A stretch of DNA of 64,000 nt from Planctomycetaceae bacterium. Lineage in GTDB: Bacteria; Planctomycetota; Phycisphaerae; SM23-33. The stretch lies in NCBI GenBank assembly GCA_039680605.1, contig JBDKTA010000054.1, positions 62,001 to 126,000 of the forward strand, written 5' to 3'. Within the stretch, counting starts at the first letter, position 1. Every line of letters begins with the position of its first letter. The position numbers and the translations under genes were made by a program. Positions 17,881 to 26,943 of the stretch are shown one piece after another. The notes under the pieces are model-generated. The model was not told the origin of the DNA. It was given only the letters and a program-made list of their open reading frames with translations, and did not search any database.

Positions 17881-19080
17881 TCAGCGAGGGGAGAAAAACT
17901 CCTGAATCATGCGGCGGTAGTGTGGGGGCAGTTCGTCCAGGTTGGTGCGACCGCGGTCGCTCGCCTGTGCCTGTGCGGCCTGCCATGCGGTCTGCAGCGG
18001 CACGTAGGGCGAAGGGGCCTGCGACGCCGCGGCGGCGCCTCGGCGGGCCGCTTCGGCCAGGGCCGGATCGTAGACCATCACGTAGTCCGGCGCCGGCGGC
18101 AGGGCAGGGCGCGTCTGAGCGGGCGGCGGAAGCGACGGTCCGCTCAGGCCGGCGCCGCGGCCGCCGGTCATGCCCGCCGCTCCGGCCAGTTGGAGACCCA
18201 TGAGGGCGTCGACATCGATCCCGGCTTCCTTGAGCCTGGCCATCAGGTCCGCCAGCTTTCGCGCGTCGCCGGCCAGCAGCAGTTGACGGGCCTCGAGGAG
18301 CATCTGCTCGATCTGGGCGTCGGACTTGGCCGAGGCGTTCTGCAGGCGCGAGGCGGCCTGGTCTTTTTCGAGCGGGGCCAACTGCTCCATCGCCCGGGCC
18401 AGCGCCTCGACGCGAGCCATTTCGGCGGCGCTCATGGCCGTGGGGACAGCCGCCAGGGCGGCGCAGAGAACCACTCCAGTGGCCAAGGCGGCGACTGCGG
18501 CGGCGGCGGGGCGCGCGGGCCAGGCGCGGTCGGCGCCGCTGGATCTCCAGGCGGCCAGCGCCTGGGCGGAGACGAAGTCGGCCAGGGGCGTCTGCGCCCG
18601 CAGCGAGTTGGCCAGTTCGACGGCCGTGCTGAGGCGTTCGCGCAGGGCGTGCCGGGCATCGAGCAGCGCCGCGGCCGTCTCGGGCGCAACGCCGCGCGAC
18701 GCTTCGATGATCGCCGCGACGGCCGCTGTCAGCAGCGGCACGACGATCGCCAGCGGGCGGGACAGGTGAAGGAACCACTGGCCCTGCACGCTCCAGACGG
18801 CCGCGGCGGCAGTTACAAGGCCGATGACGGCGATAAGGACCCAGATCGGGCGTCTTCGGGCTGAGCGTCGCAGCAGCACGATCATCGCGAGGGCGGGCAA
18901 GGCGGCGGCCAGCGTGGCGGCCAGGAGAAAGCGGGGGGCAATCGTCCATGCCGCTTCGACGGCGGCGGCGAAGAAGAACGCCGCGGCGGCGGCCAGAACG
19001 GCCGACTGCGTCATGCGTGCCAGGAGCAGTCGCCGCGCGGCGGCCGTCATCGCGGTCAGGATGTTCTGGCGGTCGTTCAC
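17881..19080 (-). CDS. Multi-pass membrane protein of unknown function
   Basis: This 399-residue protein has about four membrane segments in the first 220 residues, Ala-rich and hydrophobic. A helical segment with coiled-coil character follows (residues 225-290), then a Gly/Pro-rich region and a conserved-looking end (ELPPHYRRMIQEFF). Similar end pieces occur in membrane proteins next to MoxR and von Willebrand-type genes in planctomycetes; this likeness is from memory only. Spacing to both neighbours is below 50 bases. Confidence 0.6.
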   Translation of the reverse strand: MNDRQNILTAMTAAARRLLLARMTQSAVLAAAAAFFFAAAVEAAWTIAPRFLLAATLAAALPALAMIVLLRRSARRRPIWVLIAVIGLVTAAAAVWSVQGQWFLHLSRPLAIVVPLLTAAVAAIIEASRGVAPETAAALLDARHALRERLSTAVELANSLRAQTPLADFVSAQALAAWRSSGADRAWPARPAAAAVAALATGVVLCAALAAVPTAMSAAEMARVEALARAMEQLAPLEKDQAASRLQNASAKSDAQIEQMLLEARQLLLAGDARKLADLMARLKEAGIDVDALMGLQLAGAAGMTGGRGAGLSGPSLPPPAQTRPALPPAPDYVMVYDPALAEAARRGAAAASQAPSPYVPLQTAWQAAQAQASDRGRTNLDELPPHYRRMIQEFFSPR

Positions 19081-19127
19081 GACTGGCCGGAGAATAAGAC
19101 GCTCGCGAGGGCGGAAAGTTCCGTCAG

Positions 19128-19820
19128 TCAGCGGGCGAACCTCTTGTAAATTCTCTTGAAGCGTCCCTGATAGTACTCTTCGATGCGTTCCCGAAAGCCG
19201 GGCTGTTTCCAGGCCGACCGGATCATCTGCACCATTTGGCGCCGCTTGGGTTCTGGATCGTCAGCCTTGAAAGGATAATCTAACCCCAACACTTTTCGCA
19301 TGGCCTGGTGGGCGGCTTCGCGCACGGCAGGGCTGGCGTCTTCCATCCCGTCGAGGATCGTATCCATCGTCTCGTACGCGCGGGCGTGCCCGAGCGTGGT
19401 GATGGCCGAAGAACGGACGCCCTCGTCCGGATCGGTTTTGGCCGCCTCCACCAGGGCCTGCTGGGCATCCTTCTGTTCAATCACGCCTTTGGAGATGGTT
19501 TGATTGAGCGTGACCGCGGCCTTCGATCGCACCATGGGGCGCGAGTCTTTCATGGCGACGATCAAGGCGGGTGTGGCCTTTTCGCCCAGAGGCCCCAGGG
19601 CGCCGACGGCCTTGCGGGCGATATCCGTATCCTGCTTGCGGGTCATCTCGACGAGCCCGCCGACATCGCCGGATTGCTGAAGCTGGCGGATGCGGGCCAG
19701 ATCGGGGTTGGCGTCCTGATCGTTCTGCCAGGTCATGGCCAGCGTCACCAGCGCGCCGGCGATAAGAACGCCGGCAATAATGAGCGTGACAATCGACCAT
19801 GTGCTGAATCGTGCTGCCAT
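19128..19820 (-). CDS. Membrane-anchored HEAT-repeat protein
   Basis: This 230-residue protein has one N-terminal membrane segment (residues 10-29), then at least three HEAT/PBS-lyase-like repeats between residues 60 and 170 (for example KAVGALGPLGEKATPALIVA and GVRSSAITTLGHA). Such repeats make a curved surface for protein-protein contacts. It starts 12 bases after the stop of the pseudopilin gene, so the two are probably translated from one message. Confidence 0.8.
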   Translation of the reverse strand: MAARFSTWSIVTLIIAGVLIAGALVTLAMTWQNDQDANPDLARIRQLQQSGDVGGLVEMTRKQDTDIARKAVGALGPLGEKATPALIVAMKDSRPMVRSKAAVTLNQTISKGVIEQKDAQQALVEAAKTDPDEGVRSSAITTLGHARAYETMDTILDGMEDASPAVREAAHQAMRKVLGLDYPFKADDPEPKRRQMVQMIRSAWKQPGFRERIEEYYQGRFKRIYKRFAR

Positions 19821-19832
19821 GGAACCTCACAT

Positions 19833-21209
19833 CTAGTCCGGCTGCCAGTAGTTCTGCCGGATGAACGCTTCCTTGGGATTGATCTCGTCGGGATCCATGC
19901 CGCGGACTCTGCCGTCGACGAACAGGACGTTGACCTTGCCGCGATGGCGGGCGAAGTCCAGCACGTTGTCGTTGTTGGAGTCGTAGGTGGCCTGGGTGTC
20001 CCAGTCGTCCAGCGCCGGGTCGATCTTGACGCTGGGCGCCACATAGTCGATGGCGAAAATCTGGTTGGGATTTTTGAGCGTCTCGGCCAGTTCATTCATC
20101 CCGTAGTTGGTGCGCAGATCCTCGTCCGGCTCGGCGGATGGGGTGCCGCCACCGCCTTCTTCGCTGGATGCCCCCGGGGGCAGGATGACGTAATCTTCAT
20201 AGCCGGCGGTGGTGCAGCACAGCAGGGAACCGGGCACGACGTTCAGGTCGCCTTTGGGCACGCCCGGCTGCGGATTGAAGCAGCTCAGAGCCCATTGGCT
20301 GATGGCGAACTGGCGGTCCGGCATCAGAATGAGCGGCCCCTTGTTGCTGGCGGCGGTGGCGGAGGTCTTACCGACGATCGAAAAGTCGGTGCTGTTGCTA
20401 CCGTAGTAGCCGCTGCCCACAACCACCGTATCACCCGGATATACCGGCACCCGCGGACTGACCCAGACCTTCACGCCGCTGCCAAAGGGCTCGACCTTGA
20501 TGAACGGCTTGGTAAAGCGGTAATGGTTGGCGCCGGTTCCGTAGTACCCGCCGCCGCCCCAGGAGTAGATCTCCACCGCCCAGAAGTGTGTGCCTGAACC
20601 GTCGCCGCCATCGTACACCGTGTCTCTGAGCTTGAGGTAGTCCGCTCCCCACCACTGCACCTGGTCCCCAGGATTACCCGCCTGGCAACTGCCCACCACC
20701 CGGTTGCCGAAATTGGAGTTCGTCATCCCATTGCGCTGCGTCTGGGACATGTGGATGCTCCAGGGCGTGTCGTCGTTGAAGGAGTACATGCCCCCGTTGA
20801 GCCCGCCCCGCGTCTCGTTATTGTACCCGTTGAGGGCCCAGGCCTGAATGAACTGGGAGATGTCCACGGCGTTGGGGCTTGTCCCTTCGCCGCCGCTCTT
20901 GCCGGCACTGGCCGTGGCGTAGTAATCGTCCGATTCCGGACAGCGGAAGACGCTGGCCGTGCCGTCGACGTGCGGGCGAAGCGTTGCCACCCACGCCGCC
21001 GGGGTAATCTTTCGCTTCCCGTCCGATTCCACCCAGACCGCCTGGCCGATGCTCTTGAGATTGTTGGCGCAGATAAAATTGTTGGCCGCTGACGTGAGGT
21101 TCGACACCGAGGGAATGAGCAGGGTGACCAGGATCGCCAGCACGGCGATGACCACAAGCAGTTCGGTTAAGGTGAATGCCTGCAGACGCGGGTGGCTCGA
21201 CCTAATCAT
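19833..21209 (-). CDS. Type II pseudopilin-like protein (DUF1559-like, planctomycetal)
   Basis: The start at 21209 follows GGAGAC and gives a 458-residue protein. It has the prepilin N-terminus FTLTELLVVIAVLAIL (residues 13-28) used by type II secretion or type IV pilus systems, and ends with NVLFVDGRVRG, the closing motif of planctomycetal pseudopilins. The family is abundant in Planctomycetota, and its exact cargo is unknown. The frame upstream of 21209 has no ribosome-binding site and is not kept. A prepilin peptidase is not encoded here. Confidence 0.85.
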   Translation of the reverse strand: MIRSSHPRLQAFTLTELLVVIAVLAILVTLLIPSVSNLTSAANNFICANNLKSIGQAVWVESDGKRKITPAAWVATLRPHVDGTASVFRCPESDDYYATASAGKSGGEGTSPNAVDISQFIQAWALNGYNNETRGGLNGGMYSFNDDTPWSIHMSQTQRNGMTNSNFGNRVVGSCQAGNPGDQVQWWGADYLKLRDTVYDGGDGSGTHFWAVEIYSWGGGGYYGTGANHYRFTKPFIKVEPFGSGVKVWVSPRVPVYPGDTVVVGSGYYGSNSTDFSIVGKTSATAASNKGPLILMPDRQFAISQWALSCFNPQPGVPKGDLNVVPGSLLCCTTAGYEDYVILPPGASSEEGGGGTPSAEPDEDLRTNYGMNELAETLKNPNQIFAIDYVAPSVKIDPALDDWDTQATYDSNNDNVLDFARHRGKVNVLFVDGRVRGMDPDEINPKEAFIRQNYWQPD

Positions 21210-21334
21210 GGCATGTCTCCGTGAATTACCGGGGAGGCTGTCCCGCAATACCGCTACCGCGCCCCGGGTATAGTATATTATGACTTCGGACGGGGCCCAT
21301 GTCCACCTTTGGCTCAAAGGAATCTTTTGTTTGG
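21210..21334. other. Divergent promoter region between pseudopilin operon and typA
   Basis: The region holds the leader of the pseudopilin gene (minus) with an AT-rich TATACTATA area at 21268-21282 that could be its -10, and the upstream side of the typA promoter. No palindromic repeats lie here. Confidence 0.4.
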
Positions 21335-21363
21335 TTGATTTGTCGCCGCCGCTGCGGTATATT
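21335..21363 (+). promoter_or_regulatory. Predicted sigma-70-type promoter of typA
   Basis: TTGATT (21335-21340), 17 bases, then TATATT (21358-21363). Transcription would start near 21370, leaving a leader of about 150 bases before typA. Confidence 0.5.
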
Positions 21364-21522
21364 GCTGCTCCCATGGTTCCTTCATCCGGGTATGACGTGA
21401 TGAACGTGACGGCCTTGCACCGGTGCAAGACCCTGCGTGCGATGCGCGCGGCCAATTGGCCGCTGAGCTAGCGGGACTCGACGAAGCCATACACCACCGG
21501 CCTCTTTTTCTGGGAACGCCCC

Positions 21523-23352
21523 ATGCCTCGACAGAACATTCGCAACATTGCCATTATCGCTCACGTGGACCACGGCAAGACGTCGCTGGTCGATCAGCTC
21601 CTGCGCCAGTGCGGACAGTTCCGCAAGGGCGAGATGATGGGGCAGTTCATCCTCGACTCCAACCCCCTCGAGCGCGAGCGCGGGATCACCATCCTGGCCA
21701 AGAACTGCGCCATCGAGTACACCGACCGCGCGGGGCAGCACTACCACATCAACATCGTCGACACGCCCGGACACGCCGACTTCTCCGGCGAGGTCGAACG
21801 CGTGCTCAAGATGGCCGACGGCGTGCTGCTGCTGGTCGACGCCTTCGACGGCGTCATGCCCCAGACGCGCTACGTGCTGAGCAAGGCCCTCGAGGTCGGG
21901 CTCGAGCCCATCGTCGTCGTCAACAAGATGGACCGCCCCGACGCCCGCCCCAAGCAGGTGATCGACCAGGTCTTCGACCTGCTGGTGGACCTGGGGGCCG
22001 AAGAGCACGCCATGAACTTCCCGCTGGTGTTCGCCTCGGCCAAGGAAGGCTGGGCGGCCATCGACATCGACAACCTGCCCCCCCCCGGCACTGGAGACAT
22101 CCACCCGCTGTTCGAGGCGATCATCCGCCACGTGCCGGCCCCGACGTTCGACCCCGAGGCCCCCCTGCAGGCGCTGGTGACGACGCTGGACTACAGCGAC
22201 TACGTCGGGCGCATCGGGATCGGGCGAGTCTTCGCCGGGCGGCTCAAGAAGGGCGCCAATATCATGGTGATCAATCGCGCGGGCGAGCACACGCCGCGCA
22301 CCGTCTCGCAGGTCATGCAGTTCGAGGGCCTCGGCCGGCACGAGGTCGACGTGATCGAGGCGGGGGACCTGTTCGCCGTCGTCGGCCTCGAGGCCATCGA
22401 CATCGGCGACACGCTGGCGTGCCCGGACTTCCCCAAGGCCCTGCCCACGCTGCCGGTGGATGAGCCGACGCTGCACATGACCTTCCGCATCAACGACGGA
22501 CCCTTCGCCGGGCAGGACGGAAAGTACGTCACCAACCGCCAGCTCCGCGAGCGGCTGATGAAGGAGCTGCAGTCTAACGTCGCCCTGCGAGTGGAAGACC
22601 TCGGCGACGAGTACACCGTCAGCGGCCGCGGGCTGCTGCACCTGGGCATCCTGCTGGAGAACATGCGTCGCGAGGGGTACGAGCTGACCGTCGGCAAGCC
22701 CGAGGTGATCTACCACATCGAGGACGGCAAGAAGCAAGAGCCCATCGAGCGGCTGGTCGTCGACGTGGCCAGCGAGGCCGTCGGCTCGATGATGCAGCTC
22801 ATGGGCGACCGCCGCGCCGAGATGCTCAACATGGAGACGCAGGGCTCGCGCACGCTGGCCGAGTTCACCATCCCCGCCCGCGGGCTCATCGGCCTGCGAA
22901 ACCGCATGCTCACCGCCACGCAGGGCGAGGCGATCATGCACCACCGATTCTGGCGCTACGAGCCGGTCCGCGGCGACATCCCCGGCCGCGCCAACGGCGT
23001 CATGATCGCCACCGATTCCGGACCGGTGACGGGCTACGCCCTGGAAGGCCTGGCCGACCGCGGCGTGATGTTCGTCACCCCCGGCGACGAAGTGTACGAG
23101 GGGCAGATCGTCGGCGAGCACTGCAAAGACACCGACATCCCCGTCAACGCCGTGCGGGCCAAGAAGCTCACCAACATGCGCGTCTCGAACAAGGAACAGA
23201 CCGTCACCCTCAAGGCCGCCCGCAGCATGTCGCTGGAGTCGGCCCTGGAGTACATCGAGTCCGACGAGCTGGTCGAGCTGACCCCCAAGACCATCCGCAT
23301 CCGCAAGCGCTACCTGAAAGAAACCGACCGCAAGCGCCACGCGCGGCAGTAG
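21523..23352 (+). CDS. typA: Ribosome-associated GTPase TypA/BipA
   Basis: This 609-residue protein has the translational GTPase G1 motif AHVDHGKTS (residues 13-21), switch [18 protein letters not shown], and NKMDRPDA (G4). The domain II, EF-G III/V-like and TypA C-terminal domains follow, at family length. It acts on the ribosome in 50S assembly and stress or cold adaptation. The ATG at 21523 follows GGAACG. It is transcribed alone; a long unrelated antisense frame across it is a codon-bias artefact. Confidence 0.97.
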   Translation: MPRQNIRNIAIIAHVDHGKTSLVDQLLRQCGQFRKGEMMGQFILDSNPLERERGITILAKNCAIEYTDRAGQHYHINIVDTPGHADFSGEVERVLKMADGVLLLVDAFDGVMPQTRYVLSKALEVGLEPIVVVNKMDRPDARPKQVIDQVFDLLVDLGAEEHAMNFPLVFASAKEGWAAIDIDNLPPPGTGDIHPLFEAIIRHVPAPTFDPEAPLQALVTTLDYSDYVGRIGIGRVFAGRLKKGANIMVINRAGEHTPRTVSQVMQFEGLGRHEVDVIEAGDLFAVVGLEAIDIGDTLACPDFPKALPTLPVDEPTLHMTFRINDGPFAGQDGKYVTNRQLRERLMKELQSNVALRVEDLGDEYTVSGRGLLHLGILLENMRREGYELTVGKPEVIYHIEDGKKQEPIERLVVDVASEAVGSMMQLMGDRRAEMLNMETQGSRTLAEFTIPARGLIGLRNRMLTATQGEAIMHHRFWRYEPVRGDIPGRANGVMIATDSGPVTGYALEGLADRGVMFVTPGDEVYEGQIVGEHCKDTDIPVNAVRAKKLTNMRVSNKEQTVTLKAARSMSLESALEYIESDELVELTPKTIRIRKRYLKETDRKRHARQ

Positions 23353-24127
23353 AGAAGCAGTGGTGAGTTGTGGGCCTGCCCGCCGTAGCCTTGGCAAAGG
23401 CGGGAGGTCAGTGGTGAGAAAGAGCAGTGGGTCGCCGTCGTTAGCGGCGGAGCTTGCTCCGCGCGTTCGCCGCAGATCGTCCGGTCGCGAAGTCTGCGCG
23501 AAAGCGGTATGCGCTATACCACAATTCCACTTCCTTGCACTTTGTTGTACTTTTCACAGCACTTTCGCGGGAACCCGCCCCATCCGCTCTCTCGCACCCA
23601 GAAGCCGGGGAATATGCGACACAGAGACGCAGAGAAAACAGAGAAAAGCAACAGCATTAAGAGGAAGTCTTAAAGAAGCCTATCCCGTCACTGTTTTCTC
23701 TGCGTCTCTGTGTCGAAAGGTTTTTGCCACCTGAAAGCGGTACGCGCTATACCACAATTCCACTTCCTTGCACTTTGTTGTACTTTTCACAGCGGTTTCG
23801 GGGAAGTGCAACGAATTAATATTGACAGAGTCCGCAAAGATCAGTGTAGACCAGTAGGCGGCACCCCCGGATAAGCGGATAACCGCAAAGATCGCAGCAA
23901 GCCCCCTAAAGTTCGACGGCGGCGCTCGCCACGCCGAAGCCTTGGCGAAGGTGGGACGCCGCCCTGGCTGTTGTTCTCTTCCGATCCCCCGAACCAACGG
24001 GGATAACCACAAAGGACACAAAGGGCGCAAAGGGCCGCTGTGTTACAGAGAAAGCAAAAACATTCCCGCCGACCGCGATTTGAATTGAGGTATCTGTCCC
24101 ACTCTGCCCACTCTGCCCAGGTTTCAA
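23353..24127. repeat. Repeat-filled intergenic region between typA and the hsd operon
   Basis: No gene is seen in this 775-base gap. It contains a CCCGCCGTAGCCTTGGCAAAGGCGGG palindrome type near 23372-23403 and a TTAGCGGCGGAGCTTGCTCCGC unit at 23440-23465. Two 60-base direct repeats (23501-23560 and 23734-23793) differ by one base. Between them lies a perfect 25-base inverted repeat (23618-23642 with 23691-23715) starting CGACACAGAG. A further palindrome of the CCTTGGCGAAGG kind lies at 23930-23960. Confidence 0.85.
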
Positions 24128-25735
24128 CTATGGCAGCGGGGGTAATCCGAGCTCTTTCAAGTATCCGTTGTGCTTTGTCTTCGCGGCCTGGATGGCTTTC
24201 TCGATTTCTACCAACTCGTCATGAGTCGCCGCCAGATCGATTTCCTGTTCCTGTTGGGCAGTGCTGACGTAACGCGATATGTTCAGATTGTAGTCGTTGG
24301 CAACGATTTCCTTCATCCCGACGCGCCGGGAATACCGTTTCTCTTTCTTGCGGAACTGGTATGTCTCGATGATCTTATTGATATCCTCTTCCGTCAGTTG
24401 GTTCTGGCGCTTGCCTTTCTGGAAGTGTTCGCTGGCATTGATGAAGAGCACGTCGTCGGGCTTTTTGCACTTCTTGAGCACGAGAATGCAGACCGGGATG
24501 CCAGTCGAATAGAACAAGTTGGCCGGGAGGCCGATCACCGTATCAATGTGTCCGTCATCAAGCAGTTTTGTGCGGATGCGTTCCTCCGCACCGCCCCGGA
24601 ACAGAACACCGTGCGGCAGGATGATCGCCATCACACCTTCGTCCTTGAGGTAGTGAAACCCGTGCAGGAGAAATGCAAAGTCGGCCGCGCTCTTGGGGGC
24701 AAGCCCATGGTTCTTGAACCGTACATCCTGGCCCATCGCCTCGCTCGGGTCCCAGCGGTAGCTGAAGGGAGGATTGGCCACCACTGCGTCGAACTTGGGC
24801 ATCTTCGCCGGGTTGCTTTCCCGGAGCATATCCCAGTCGTTGGTCAGCGTATCACCGTGGTAGATTTCGAACTCTGAATCTTTCACTCCGTGCAGCAGCA
24901 TGTTCATGCGGGCCAGGTTGTAGGTGGTGATATTCTTTTCCTGACCAAAGATCTTACCAATCCCATGCGAGGGCATCATATTCCGCACGTTCAGCAGGAG
25001 TGAGCCCGATCCGCAGGCGAAGTCGAGGACGCGTTCTAATCGCGGCTTCTTCCCCGTGGCCGGCTCCTGGCTGTCCAACGTGACGATTGCGGAGAGGATG
25101 CTCGAAATCTGCTGCGGCGTGTAAAACTCGCCCGCTTTCTTGCCTGACCCTGCGGCAAACTGGCCGATCAGGTATTCGTAGGCGTCCCCCAGCGCGTCGA
25201 TGTTCGTGGAGAACTCGGCCAGTCCCTCGGCGATTTTCTGGATGATCGTGCAGAGTTTGGCGTTACGGTCACTGTAGGTTTTGCCAAGTTTATCGGAGCC
25301 AAGATTGATTTCGGAGAACAAGCCCTGAAAGGTGCTCTCAAAGGATTCATTCTCGATGTACTTGAAACCAGCCTGGAGGGTGTTAAGCAGATCGGTACTC
25401 TGCGTGCGGGCCATGTTGGCGATACTGGCCCAAAGGTGGTCAGGCTTGATTACGTAGTGTACCTTGCGGCGCATCTGTTTTTCAAACTCCACCACGTCAT
25501 CGGGGTTGTTGGCATACCACACGGCCAGCGAAACGCAGCGCTGGTCGTCGGCAACCTTCGGGTAGTCTGACCCCAGTTCCCTCCTGGCGGCGGCGTCATA
25601 GTTGTCAGATAGATACCGCAGGAACAGGAACGCCAGCATGTAGTCGCGGAAATCATCCGCATTCATCGCGCCCCGTAGTTGGTCGGCGATGCTCCAAAGT
25701 GTTTGCCCCAGTTGTCTTTGGTCACGGTCGTTCAT
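24128..25735 (-). CDS. hsdM: Type I restriction-modification DNA methyltransferase subunit HsdM
   Basis: This 535-residue N6-adenine methyltransferase subunit has the HsdM N-terminal helical domain, the SAM-binding motif DFACGSGS (residues 238-245) and the catalytic motif NPPF (321-324). Two HsdM with one HsdS methylate the recognition sequence and protect the host DNA. It is the last gene of the operon; its ATG at 25735 overlaps the stop of the PrrC-like gene (ATGA). Length is usual. Confidence 0.96.
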   Translation of the reverse strand: MNDRDQRQLGQTLWSIADQLRGAMNADDFRDYMLAFLFLRYLSDNYDAAARRELGSDYPKVADDQRCVSLAVWYANNPDDVVEFEKQMRRKVHYVIKPDHLWASIANMARTQSTDLLNTLQAGFKYIENESFESTFQGLFSEINLGSDKLGKTYSDRNAKLCTIIQKIAEGLAEFSTNIDALGDAYEYLIGQFAAGSGKKAGEFYTPQQISSILSAIVTLDSQEPATGKKPRLERVLDFACGSGSLLLNVRNMMPSHGIGKIFGQEKNITTYNLARMNMLLHGVKDSEFEIYHGDTLTNDWDMLRESNPAKMPKFDAVVANPPFSYRWDPSEAMGQDVRFKNHGLAPKSAADFAFLLHGFHYLKDEGVMAIILPHGVLFRGGAEERIRTKLLDDGHIDTVIGLPANLFYSTGIPVCILVLKKCKKPDDVLFINASEHFQKGKRQNQLTEEDINKIIETYQFRKKEKRYSRRVGMKEIVANDYNLNISRYVSTAQQEQEIDLAATHDELVEIEKAIQAAKTKHNGYLKELGLPPLP

Positions 25736-26943
25736 TGTGCGGGTCCTGGTGAGGCCGATGCTGCTTGCGCAGATGCGGCTGCCGGCGCTACTGCCACTGT
25801 GGCTGCTTGTGCAGGTATGGCTGCCGGCGCTACTGCTACTATAGCTGCTTGCGCGGGTGTGGCTGCTGTCTTCTCCAGAAGATCCGGCAGTGCGAAGCTG
25901 TAACGAGTGAAGAAGGCGGTAAGGATGTCCTGAAAGAGGGATTTATTATCGTCACCCATTTCCCGTGGTTCGTAGAGGGAGTACGCGCCGTGACTCAGAA
26001 CGTTCAGCGCCCTTGAGTAGAAGGCCTGATCCTTTTCCCCATCCAAGCAGTCTGCAAAGGAGTGATACCCGAAGAAGACCGCCGTCTTCTCCAAAACACT
26101 TCGAAGCATGTTGAAGTGATAAGTGTAGAGGATTCCCGATTCTGCTGCGGATTGAAGCTCGCTCAACATCGCGACATGGTGAAAGAAGGGAGTATCGTCT
26201 GTGGCACGCAGCGTAAGTTCATCTCCATTACGTGGCCGATCCAGGAAGTACTTCTTGTGAGGAATCTTCTTGAACTCGTTGGCAATAACGTTGAAAAAGA
26301 GCGCGTGATGCGACGAGATAACGGCCTTGCACCGGCCCCTTCCCTTCTTAAGCAACTTCGCCAAATCGCTCGCCACTGCGATGGCGTTGTTATCATCAAG
26401 TGAGGAAATGGGATCATCAATGTAGAAGTACTTCACCCACGAATAGGATTCCTGGCCGTCGATTACCCTTTCGCAAATAGCCATGAAGAGGCACCAGATG
26501 AAGATATTTTCTTCCCCCCGCGAAATCTTGATGTTGGAGTTATCTCCCTTGCGAAAACTGACGGTCCAAGCGGTATAGTCGATGTCAAAGTCGAAGTCGG
26601 CGTACCTGCCCAGATATGCTTGTATGCTTTCCTCCAAGGCCAAATCCCTCAGGCCAGCGAAGAACTTGGATTCCGAGTTAATTCTCAGCTTCCGGTCACT
26701 GTCATCCTCAAAATCATTGTCCCACGTAAAAAGATCTTCGGTATAGGCATTGAAGTAGAGCGTATCAGGAGTACCCTTGTTCTGTCGCTTCCCGGCCTCC
26801 TTGAACTCCATAGAAAGTCTGGTCTTGCCTACGCGGTTATAGGCGTAGACGAACACAAAGTCGGAGTTGGCAAGGTCCCTCCGCACTCGCGACCCAAGCG
26901 TCTGCATCGTTCTATATCGATGGATTGTTGGAATACTGCTCAT
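25732..26943 (-). CDS. PrrC-like anticodon nuclease/ATPase inside the hsd operon
   Basis: This 403-residue protein has an ABC-type ATPase half with an unusual Walker A (AYNRVGKT, residues 34-41; the first Gly is Ala), an SRGEENIF signature (141-148), Walker B IDDPISSLDD (175-184) and an ISSHH H-loop (209-213). The C-terminal half has R281-x3-E285 and H318. In PrrC anticodon nuclease the catalytic triad is R320, E324 and H356, with almost the same spacing. PrrC is held silent by the type I enzyme and cuts tRNA-Lys when a phage inhibits it. Here the gene overlaps hsdS (ATGA at 26940-26943) and hsdM by four bases each. The Ala-rich tail after residue 358 is unusual. RloC-like alternatives are less likely because no coiled-coil/zinc-hook insert is seen. 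Confidence 0.75.
   Translation of the reverse strand: MSSIPTIHRYRTMQTLGSRVRRDLANSDFVFVYAYNRVGKTRLSMEFKEAGKRQNKGTPDTLYFNAYTEDLFTWDNDFEDDSDRKLRINSESKFFAGLRDLALEESIQAYLGRYADFDFDIDYTAWTVSFRKGDNSNIKISRGEENIFIWCLFMAICERVIDGQESYSWVKYFYIDDPISSLDDNNAIAVASDLAKLLKKGRGRCKAVISSHHALFFNVIANEFKKIPHKKYFLDRPRNGDELTLRATDDTPFFHHVAMLSELQSAAESGILYTYHFNMLRSVLEKTAVFFGYHSFADCLDGEKDQAFYSRALNVLSHGAYSLYEPREMGDDNKSLFQDILTAFFTRYSFALPDLLEKTAATPAQAAIVAVAPAAIPAQAATVAVAPAAASAQAASASPGPAQ
25757..25870 (-). repeat. 42-base tandem repeat coding an Ala-rich tail
   Basis: About 2.6 copies of a 42-base unit (14 codons) encode repeats like PAQAATVAVAPAA at the C-terminus of the PrrC-like protein, just before the overlap with hsdM. 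The copies differ at a few bases. Whole-unit changes would keep the frame, so the tail length can vary without loss of either gene. Confidence 0.85.

Noticed and set aside
21382-23397. 671-codon antisense frame opposite typA
   Set aside because: It mirrors the codon bias of typA and has no ribosome-binding site or recognisable domain.
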